Notes under the pieces: model-generated
Told to the model about the DNA's origin: nothing
Databases searched by the model: none
The model's input: only the letters and a program-made list of their open reading frames with translations
Made by a program: the position numbers and the translations under genes
Assembly: GCA_031216915.1 (NCBI GenBank)
Contig: CM062296.1
Location: forward strand, 143,882,344-143,946,343
DNA length: 64,000 bases
DNA from: Pictodentalium vernedei
Taxonomy: Eukaryota; Mollusca; Scaphopoda; Dentaliida; Dentaliidae
Direction of reading: 5' to 3'
Part shown: one piece after another, positions 54,867 through 64,000 of the stretch
How the letters are laid out: every line of letters starts with the position of its first letter
How positions within the stretch are numbered: position 1 is the first letter of the stretch

Positions 54867-55727
54867 CAGTCATTCAGGTAGTAATGGATCACTGGCAGTA
54901 ACGGGTCAGGCGATGTTGAGCCTTAAAAAAATCGAATTTGAAGAGCATTTGAAACTAAAATTTTATTCCAGGTTTGTGAAGTAATATGTTGACCGTTGTC
55001 TTTGAAAGTTTCGCAAGTTAATTGTTATTTGTTGACAAAAGCTATTTTATTTAAAAAGACGGAATGTGCATCGAAGAAAATTTCGACACAGGAAACCGCA
55101 AAAAAAAGTTTTTGTCGGGAACAGAAATATAAAGAGTGTGAATGTGAGTATTATTATTTGAACAGGTTTGTCTATTAGTACACTTCAAATTCACGATAAA
55201 ATAATTGGGATAAATATCGGACATCGTGATATATTTATTCCGTTTCAACAGCGAGTTAAGTTGTCAATACCGGGTCACTGTCAGACATGCGCAGTAAAAC
55301 CTATTGAAACACTGCTCAAGTTGAACTATTTTTAGAAAATTAACGCAAAACTACTGTATTCGATCCACTTCGTTTCCACTTCTTTCCACTATAAAAGTTG
55401 TGACTAGTGTGGTGAAATTAATTCAGAGAAGACACAAAAGACTTTTTTTGTCCAATAAATACATATAAAGTGAGAAAATAGATCGCCAGTGGATGCCAAA
55501 GAGGGTGATTCTTTATAGACACAAGCGACCCGTTACTGACCAAACTGTGACAGTCAAACGATCTAATTTTATACAAGAAACAGAAGCTTCATCTGAAGAA
55601 TTCCGCTGCAATAATGAGTGTCAGATACCTGTCTTTCAATAACAAAAAACAAAATTTGGATAACTTATTATATTTGAGAGAAATAAATGACAATTTGAAA
55701 GGTGGCCAGTTATACCCTGAATGACTG
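54867..55727. mobile_element. TA-flanked non-autonomous element, copy T1
   Basis: 861 bp between TA sites, ends CAGTCATTCAGGTAGTAATGG and ...TTATACCCTGAATGACTG. The right interior has GACCCGTTACTGACC, partly repeating the terminal motif. No transposase frame. A second copy follows within 120 bp. Confidence 0.8.
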
Positions 55728-55843
55728 TATGGCTTGTTGTCAACTCTGTCACCGTGTGAGTTGATTGCAAAGATGTTTTGTCACAACCTTCATTTTGGTG
55801 TATATTTTGTGCACATGTATATTTAATTTGAATTTATAGAATA

Positions 55844-57060
55844 CAGTCATTCAGGCAGTAATGGGTCACAGGCAGTAACGGGTCAGGCGATGTTGAGTCT
55901 AAAAAAAACTCAACTTTAAAGAGCATTTAAAGCTAAAATTTTACTCTGGGTTTGTGAAGTAATATGATGCCTGTCGTCTGAAAGTTTCGCAAGTTCATTG
56001 TTATTTTTTGTTGACAAAAGTGATGTTTTTTTAAAAAAGACAATGTGCGCCGGAAGAAAATTTCGACATGCGAAACCGCAAAAAAAGTTTTCGTCTCAAC
56101 TACGGGAAGAAAAATACAAAGAGTGTGAATGTAAGTATTATTATTTGAATAGGTTTGTCTATGCTTCAAGTTCATGATAAAATAATTGGGATAAATATCA
56201 GGCATCATGATATATTTATTCCGTTTCAACAGCGAGTCGAGTTGTCAATACCGGGTCACTCAGACATGTGCAATAAAACCTATTGAAACATTGCTCAAGT
56301 GGATCTATTTTTAGAAAATTAAAGAAAAACTACTGTAACAAAGCCACTTCGTTTTCACTTCTTTCTACTTCAAAAGTTATGACGAGTGTGGTGAAACTAA
56401 TTCAGAAAAGACACAAAAGATTTTTTGTGTCCAATAAATGGGAGCGCAGTGGCTCAGTGGTAGACCGTTGGTCTTCTATGCTAGAGGCCCCAAGTTCGAT
56501 CCCCATCCGGGACGGCCCGTATTGTGTCCTTGGGCAAGGCACTTTATCTCGGTTGCCTACATAGGGGCACGATGACGCGTGTACTAAGGTGTACTGCATG
56601 TCAATGGTGCACATGTCTTCAACTGCTCTAACCCTGCTTGAGTGGAGCTTGAACAGAGAATGTTGAGGAGCTGACAGTTGCTCGGTGGTTCTCTCCGGCT
56701 TCCTCCACTCGTAAAACTGTCACAGTCACGATTAGCCATTGTGCATAAGTATGTGACCTTAAACCCCAATAAATAATAATAAGTGTCCAATAAATACATA
56801 TAAAGTGGGAAAATAGATCGCCAGCGGGTGCCAAAAAGCGTGATTCTTTATAGGCACAAGCGACCCGTTACTGACTAAACTGCGACAGTCAAACGATCTA
56901 ATTTTATAAAATAAACAGAAGCTCTATCTGAAGATTTCCGCTGCAATAATGAGTGTCAAATATCTGTCTGTCAATAACAAAAAACAAAGTTTGGATAACT
57001 TATTTTATTTGAGAGAAATAAACGAAAATATGAAAGGTGACCCGTTACTGCCTGAATGAC
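55844..57060. mobile_element. TA-flanked non-autonomous element, copy T2, split by a SINE
   Basis: Same family as T1 and in the same orientation: CAGTCATTCAGGCAGTAATG at the left and GACCCGTTACTGCC then TGAATGAC at the right, with TA outside. Without the inserted SINE and one duplication copy it is about the length of T1. The two copies differ at many positions, so they are independent insertions or an old duplication. Confidence 0.8.
56440..56782 (+). mobile_element. tRNA-derived SINE, copy S3, different head
   Basis: The perfect 13-bp target duplication GTGTCCAATAAAT (56427-56439, 56783-56795) proves retroposition. The body (from TTGTGTCCTTGGGCAAGGCA to GCATAAGTATGTGACC and the AATAATAAT tail) matches S1 and S2. 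The tRNA-like head (GTGGCTCAGTGGTAGACCG, then AAGTTCGATCCCC) is clearly different in its middle part. Confidence 0.9.
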
Positions 57061-57200
57061 TATCAGGGGTGGCTGGGAATGGTCGATATGTACCACGGTC
57101 GATATGTACCATGAAGAAAGTCGATATGTACCACCTAGAAGGTTGATATGTACCACTTGAAAGTTGATATGTACCACTAGAAAGTTGATATGTACAATTA

Positions 57201-60200
57201 ATGGAATCGACCCAAAATTTGTAATATAATTACTCTTTGTGATACAAAACACATCAAGAATTATTTTACCGAAGTTTAGGTCATAGTTTGTATTATTCAC
57301 GTTACGGATGGCCGGGAGAGTGAGATGTCGGGATCAGAATTTTCATCAAACACAACTAAACTAATGTTTTTATTTTTTATTTAATATATTTCAATAGAAA
57401 TGTGAACAATAAATAGTAGTAGAAAATGAAATGTTGCTTGTGTCGCCCACCTATTTCCATAAAGGAAACCCAACAATCTTACTTGGTGTCGATGCTATTA
57501 ATCCGACAAGATATCTTTAAAATAAATAGCACTGTTAAGCTCATTAATCACAAAATGAAACTTTAATTGACTTGACAAGTGTCAAAAATGAAGTAACACA
57601 AGAAAACATAACAAGTATTAATTTATCAATTTGTTTTCAGTGGTGATTGAAAAAATGAGTGACTATGATTTATCTACAAAAATACTTATTATTTTGTAAC
57701 TACACTACAAGTCAGAAGTAGTTTAGGTAAACCGCAATTATCTCGCGGTTTTGTGTGCGGTTATAAACTATACAAAAACGTGAGTTTCGTTTCCGTGCCA
57801 CTAATAAAAACGATAACCACGGTTGCCGATCGTTTACGCCCGGAGTGCGAAACGTAAATAAACGATAGTGTTAGTCTTGTGGGAAGAAACAAGACGTGGG
57901 CTTTGATGAAACTGCATTGTGGCTTTCAGTCATATATGCAAATAAACGATACCAACAATCATTTATGATACAATCTATACACATGTAAAGCTAAAATACA
58001 AAATCTGTTATTGGCATTTGCAATGCTCAAGTCGAGCAATCAAAAATTTAGAACGTCATTCCATTCGAAATAGTGTCCATTGTCTGCCTTTTAGTACACA
58101 ATTTCCAATTTCGCAAGTTATACTGGAGACTGTCAAATATTTAATAAATAACGCGTGGATCTGATAACTGCGACGAGTGGCCGAGATTATCTTGAAAAAT
58201 CATCTGATGTGAATATAATGCATAATCCATTGTATATTTGAACAAGTTAAAAGTCAAATTGAAAATATTTTTTCAGTGTTATTGTCGGTCGCAAGTTTTT
58301 AAGTAGGCCCACCAAAGGCAAAAAAAAGCCTTCAAAATCTCAATACCGCTGCATCTGGATCACAACAAACTACAAATTCAACAACACATTGTTGGACTTT
58401 ATTTCTTGATGAAAAATTCTGTCCCACTACCCAGTATTCTTTGCCTCTCATTCCCAATAATCTGTCACAGTTTAATGGAAGAGAATAACACATTTTTCCA
58501 ACACATGTAAAAAATTATCCTCTATCAAAACACCACTTTCACTTTCCAAAGCGTATCTGAGTGACTGATGAGTCATGAACAACACCTAAGCATAATGCAG
58601 AAGTAATATGTTTCGTAATTTTTTACTGCCCACCCAGTGTTACCATACTAACCCGCACACATCTACTGTCTGAACCACATCCAAGAAAAATACAGAACTC
58701 CAAAATTAAACCGGTCTGTTGGCCAACAGTTATTCAACTAAGAGTTTTGCAGACGTGGGTTAAGTTCACTGATTCATTGGTTCGTGAATCTCCACTACAC
58801 GGACAAACTTTTTACTAATACATTAATTGGCATGCCAGGTAACAAGGAGATACTCGAATGAAATGTTAATATGAGGCGGTTGTTTTGTGGTGAATAAACA
58901 TTTGAAGAAATGTGCGAATGACTATTTAATCTAATGAAATATATTTTGTTGGGATAATGCACGTTAAAAATAAAATGATCATCGAACAAAAAAAACAACG
59001 AAGAATGGTTCTAGCCTTAATTTGTTTATTTGTGTGCTAAACACGAAAATGCTAATTCTCGTCTGAACACGTGCTCTATACAAAACACGAGGCACCTTCT
59101 GCCCACCTAAGTTCGGACCTGCATGTAGTTGAAACCAAGTTCCATTTAAAATACCATCCCAAGAGAAACCTTAGAGGAGTACATACACACACCATGATTT
59201 TAAATAAATACACATCCTTTTCTGGAACCCTTGGAAGCAAAGAGTGCTGCTCTCCAGATGTTGACATTTATCTATTGCACCAAAGCGATTGCGGGGTGAG
59301 AGTGGGCATACTGAAACTTACTCCACAGACTCATTGTCGAGAGGGATGCAACAGTTTTTTTTTAAATAATTTAAAAAAAAATATTTCGTGGGGGTATTTC
59401 AGTGGTGTAGCTAGGGGAAGTACATACCCTTCCCCCCCCCCCCCCCCCATTTTAGTCGTTCCCCCACCCCGGTGATGTGGCTTAATTATTGATGCCCTTC
59501 ACAATTTATAAATTATGGACACAAGCAGACTCAGTCAAGGAAATTGAGTTTTTTTGTCTTGAATTTCACATTTGTTTCAGGGGCAACCCCCCCCCCCCCC
59601 CCCCCCCCCCCCACACACACACACCAAGTGAGGGATGCTTCCTCTTGTGCTCGGCCCCATCTCGTCGCTATATGGATCGGATAAAAGGCTCAAATGTGTT
59701 ATTCTTCCCGATGGGCTCCCCTTCTCTCACCACGCTCTCGCAAAATCCTTGGACTCGAAATGATAAGCATTCGTATTAAGATGCAATGGAATTTCAATAT
59801 TCAAATGCGTCATGAATTCAGAAAAAAGGTATGGCTGCTATTGAATGTGATGAGAATAAAATGTCACTGTAAGTACACTGAACTGAAGAAATGCAGAGTG
59901 TCGGGAAACAATACACAAGTCGGGAATGGATTAATCAATGCCATTCTCAAAATATTTAATTCAATTGCATGAATACTTAATTACTTTTCGGGGTGCATTG
60001 TGAGATCCAGAGCATTGTTTTTTGTAAACAATAACTCCAGAAGGCCTGTACAATAAAAGGAAGCTGATTGATTTGTATGCCCGGCTCTTAATCCAATTTT
60101 GGTGAGTGGCTAATTGCCACCAGTTTAATTACAAAACAAACTACTGTAATTAACCATCTGGGGAAACACGAAAGAGGGACGGTTACTGTTATTCTTAGAG

Positions 60201-61640
60201 TGCTTTTTCCATTGGGTTTTTTCTTTTTATCTGAACTAACCACTATTTGCACTATTTGAATGGCAAAAGATCTGCTGCATTTAAATGATTGACATTTTTT
60301 AAAATGTTGGCGTTAAAATCTAAATGCACTCAGACATTGAAACATTTTGTAATGTACAATGGAAGTATTGTATAAAACTCAGAAAACATCGACAATGTTA
60401 TTTTCACTGATAAATCTACGATCCAAATGAGAAACTCTGTAAACATGTGTCACAGAAAACGGGGTGAAATGACAGTACTGACTCCTCAACCCAAACACCC
60501 TTATTCTGTGCATGTTTGGGGTGGAATCTGACAAAAGGGTGCCACAACGCTCGCAATTTGCAATGGCAAAATATTCAGGGAGAGTGGGAGGAGGGGACAA
60601 GTTCTCTAGATAAAGAAACTCAGTTTGTTTCATTATTTCAAATGAAAAACTCAAGTGAAAGCCATGCAGAATATGGGTCAAACTGAATAGGGGCGAATTG
60701 TCTTTGTTCCCAGGCGCATGTGTCGAACAACGATCTTGTCACGTACAATCGACATGTGCGTTGTTTTTTGGGACAATCTCTACCCTTAGAAATTTGCACA
60801 TTTTTTAAATATTATGGCGAATAAATAACTAAAATTCATTATGCTGTTTTTTTTATTACATAAACATCTTCGTCCAATGAAGGAAAGCAAACAGAATATC
60901 AATTTACCCCAAATTGACATCCATATGATAAGGGAGGTACATGTATAAACCTGGGGTTTGCACATGCATGTGTTATGTTTGGAACTGTCCTTAGTCCTTC
61001 CGAGTTCAGAATGAGAGGGTAGGGTGTGCATGAAGAGGAGAGGGATGGGGTGTCATATACCGGGGCACCGAAGCCTTTATTAAGTGTAAATGACATCCGA
61101 CGTAGCTAAGCATATTATGGCATCAAGTCATTTAAGACAAGACTGAGGCGATGAAATAGAAAGTATTTTTTTCTATCAAATTGGAAACTTCAGGGCATTT
61201 AATCGTCAAAGTTTTGGTGAATGGCGCAATAAAGGCCGGAGAAGTGAAATGGGGTATTGGGAGTTGGTGGGAGGGACAAATGATGGATAACTATGTTCAT
61301 GTTTTGAATTTGAATGGCAAATTTTCCATATTGCGCTATTTTTTAGCCAGCAAGTGGTTCAGGTGACCTCGTCCGTAAATATAACTAATAGGTAGGCAAT
61401 TGGCATTTTGGGGGCTGGGGATGGAGGGGGCCCGGGGGGAGGACACATTGCAAAGTGGTGTTTTTTGTAAGGGGCGGGGGATAGTGTTAAGTGATAAATG
61501 GGGCGAGATGTTTGGAGAGAATTTTTGTGAGATAAAATAGCTTCATGCTATGCAGGCGATTTCTGTGCTGCTGTCTTTTCTTTTAGTTTGCTCTTGTACA
61601 TTCATGTGCCATGATGCCAATACTCGTTACTTGCCGAATG
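57201..61640. other. Interior of the array-bounded element, no gene recognised
   Basis: AT-rich sequence with C homopolymers at about 59430-59447 and 59587-59612. Open frames at 59071-59475 and 60379-60681 are the longest but show no motif, and their composition is not distinctive. No exon or RNA gene was recognised. Confidence 0.4.
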
Positions 61641-61646
61641 GATGAA

Positions 61647-61850
61647 TGTTTATCTTCGTTTACAATCGGGAACAGAAACGAACTGTTACGTGATATTCCT
61701 GGAGGATAACTACAAAAAAAAACGATAAACGTGTTTATCTTCGTTTACAACCAGGAACAGAAACGAACTGTCAAACGACACTCCTGGAGAATAACCGCGA
61801 AAAAAAAAACGATGAACGCGTTTATTGAAAGTTTACAACCGCGTTTCGAT
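61647..61850. repeat. Direct repeat of about 85-96 bp, about two and a half units
   Basis: Units contain GTTTATCTTCGTTTACAA, GGAACAGAAACGAACTGT and an A run followed by CGAT(A/G)AACG, at about 61650, 61732 and, partially, 61818. A diverged inverted relative lies at about 57740-57860. Confidence 0.6.
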
Positions 61851-61937
61851 TCCTGATTATACCGGGGTTGTTCCTACAACTACTTCCGACTCGTAGGGTA
61901 GTTATTAAAACTTTATTGAAACATTTATTGAAACGCT

Positions 61938-62032
61938 GGTTGCGTAAAGTAATTCTTGTTATTTTGCAATTATTTATTAAAACGCACCAAGTGGTGCGTT
62001 TTAATAAATAATTACAAAATATCAGGAATTAC
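61938..62032. repeat. Palindrome with arms of about 45 bp
   Basis: The inner arms ATTTATTAAAACGCACCA and TGGTGCGTTTTAATAAAT are perfect around a 2-base centre. Outer arms (GTAATTCTTGTTATTTTG and its near complement) are imperfect. It lies just inside the right inner inverted repeat of the 5.4-kb element. Confidence 0.75.
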
Positions 62033-62514
62033 ATGAAATAAAACTTGCACATGGGATAAAGAGAGGACGAAAATAAAAGAAGGACGGCTGACTTAATTAG
62101 CGTGTATTACATGAAATAAAACGTTTAAAAGTATGTGTAACCATGGTTGTCTGCAAGTAGATCTCCACCTTTTTTAGGGCCATTTTTTATAATTTGAAAT
62201 TGTGTGATGATTGATGGGAGTTCTTCTTCCCCAAGCGACTGCTCCATTGTAATCTGCACGTCAGCAATTCTTTTCAAACTACAGACACGGTGATTTTCAA
62301 ACAATGATCAAAGCTTGTTTCAAACACAATTAACTTGAACCACTAGTTAATACATGTATCAATATACACGTATATATTATTTTATAATATTTACATTTAT
62401 TGCTAATAATAAAAAAATAAAATACTAAATTCATATCGTACATATTGAGTTTCATGTGGTACATATCGACTTTTTGTGTGGTACATATCGACCTACGATG
62501 TGGTACATAGCGAC

Positions 62515-63663
62515 TGGTACCGGGTTGGACGGTATTTCGGTATACCGATTATATTCGGTAATATTTTCAATACCGTTACCGATACCGGCAAATAATTGTT
62601 TAATCGATATACCGAAAACTCGGTTTTACCGCGATATGCAATTCTCAAATTGCCCATCGCTGTTGGCTGTGAATAGTTTCACGTCAATCAGGCTCGATAC
62701 ACTTGGCTTAAATTTGGGTAATTATTGTATTCTATTTACTTTTTTGCTGTGTGAATCATAGTAAAGTACAAGATACGTGTATTTGCAGATTTCTGCCAAG
62801 TCATTTATATTCTGTAGAGGCATTTAATGAATAGCTGACTACTGGAACTGAAGCAATTCTGTTTACCTCGAATTTGAAACAAGTTGAGGTGGAAGGCACG
62901 CACTAAGCATGCGTAGTTAGTCACGTGGACACTTTCGGCCATTGGCACTGCCGTCTGCTGAAGTTAAATAAAAATAGGACATTTTCTTTGGGGGAAATAT
63001 CAGGGGATTCCAAACGAAACTCACACTGATTGGCTGCTAGGACATGAATTACGTCATTACTGTCTTGTGACTTCAGAAATGTGCTTGTAGGATTATTCAA
63101 CACAAAAAGGACGAAAGTCTTGTTATTGTTTTAAATAAATAAAAAAGCCCAACTCACTTACATTTTCTACCAAGCAGCATTCGCCCCATACAACCTTTTT
63201 ATTCGAATGATGATGTGTAATACGGTTATTAATTTTAATCAAACATGAAAATTATTGTGATGAACTGTGGCAATCGCATGCCCTTCTGTTGTTACTTGCT
63301 GCACACTTCACTTCTCAATCTCATGTCGCACGACGATTCTGATTCGAAGAATTATTATCTCTGGGTTTGATTTGATTTTGAATTTCCTTCGATAAACATC
63401 AAATGTGCCTTGTTATATACCCCAAGTTGGCCCAACTGAACTTTGTGCTTAACTAAAATAATTTGTGAGTAAATATTTGAAAAAGTTTTGATTTTTGACG
63501 GCCGTCTTGTGCAAAGCTTCAGGCCCAAATTTTGCAGTTTCGACACGTTGAAGTTGCGTTTTTTTGTTATGGAGAAGACCCCCTTTGATTTTAATCGGTA
63601 TTTCGGTATACCGCGGTAATATTTTGCGATTACCATGGTATTTATTTTTCCCAACCCCAGTAC
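62515..63663. mobile_element. hAT MITE, GGTACCGGGTTGG ends
   Basis: About 1149 bp. Ends are TGGTACCGGGTTGG and CCAACCCCAGTAC, each followed inward by CGGTATTTCGGTATACCG motifs. Octamers ATAGCGAC (62507-62514) and ATAACGAC (63664-63671) agree at 7 of 8 positions. It inserted at the right array of the 5.4-kb element. No transposase frame. Confidence 0.7.
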
Positions 63664-64000
63664 ATAACGACCGCTATTCGAGGTGGCAATTTCAAAGTAA
63701 ACAAATTTCCTTTTCTTACACTGCGCCTTATACATGTATGTATGCGGCAGCACGATTCACCCAAAACTGACCCAAAACGACCCCAAAATGAATCCCACAT
63801 GACCCCCAAACGACTTTGAAACGAGAAAACAGTTGAAAATAAAAAGTGTGAATATAAAAAAAACAAGCACATAAAACTTTTGGTGCACTCTATCTTCATT
63901 GTGTAGAGCACAGGCCTGGCCGTTTGAGGGGAGCTACTGCTCTGGCTCTCCTAAAGGCAAATTGAGGAGAGCCTTAACTGCTCTCCTTAAACTGTAATGG
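63664..64000. other. Right edge; possible start of another hAT-like repeat
   Basis: From 63911 the sequence CAGGCCTGGCCGTTTGAGG begins like the N1/N2 ends and continues with GAGAGC/GCTCTC repeats, but the window ends before the other terminus. Confidence 0.3.

Larger units (their letters stand above)
57081..62514. mobile_element. 5.4-kb element bounded by inverted short tandem arrays
   Basis: The left boundary has about six units of 16-22 bp (GGTCGATATGTACCAC and variants, 57081-57196). The right boundary has four units of the complement (GTGGTACATATCGAC, about 62440-62514). About 600 bp inside each end a second inverted pair occurs: AACTACACTACAAGTCAGAAG at the left (57698) and its diverged complement at the right (61878). 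No transposase was recognised inside. Superfamily unknown. Confidence 0.55.

Noticed and set aside
59071-59475. 134-codon frame in the 5.4-kb element as a possible transposase
   Set aside because: No motif, finger or catalytic pattern is visible, and it ends in codons from a C run.

Overview
This is an AT-rich, intron- and transposon-dominated stretch of an animal nuclear genome. Long introns, tRNA-derived SINEs, hAT, piggyBac-like and pogo-like DNA elements and a DIRS-type retroelement point to an aquatic invertebrate. The array-bearing elements that begin with a GAGGCCCC hairpin and end GGTGAGCTAA look to me like repeats of molluscs and other lophotrochozoans, but the species cannot be fixed from the sequence alone.

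One host gene is recognised. On the minus strand, four exons (17810-17894, 14312-14556, 4033-4172, 1405-1625) with matching splice sites and codon phases encode the N-terminal part of a KMT2E/MLL5 (UpSET/SETD5-type) protein: a GLPY leader, a proline-rich stretch, a complete PHD finger split over two exons, and a basic nuclear segment. The gene runs off the left edge. Its 5' exon was not recognised, so much of the window to the right may be its first intron or upstream DNA.

The rest is layered mobile DNA, much of it dated by nesting. At 7.1-12.0 kb a pogo-like MITE holds a piggyBac-like element, which holds a hairpin-ended array element, which holds a fragment of a hAT-like MITE; a second array element sits elsewhere in the same pogo copy. 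At 20.0-31.1 kb an array element holds a smaller array element and a 7.4-kb hAT transposon. That hAT has exact 8-bp target duplications and a BED-finger transposase, and is itself cut by a 1.18-kb hAT MITE. At 32.7-44.6 kb a TA-flanked 22-bp terminal inverted repeat encloses a whole-looking DIRS-type element and a SINE. At 49.5-57.1 kb lie a hAT-like repeat, a Harbinger-like element, a 2.1-kb hAT relic carrying a LINE tail and an inverted duplication, and two copies of an 861-bp TA-flanked MITE, one with a SINE inserted. At 57.1-62.5 kb a 5.4-kb element is bounded by short tandem arrays in inverted orientation, followed by a hAT MITE.

The most interesting observations are: three element families that share one terminal logic (5' hairpin, subterminal complement, 3' hairpin followed by AA) and carry internal arrays of about 147-168 bp; two unrelated MITE families with the same GAGCTC-centred palindromic core; the array-bounded 5.4-kb element; and a SINE body with exchanged tRNA-like heads.
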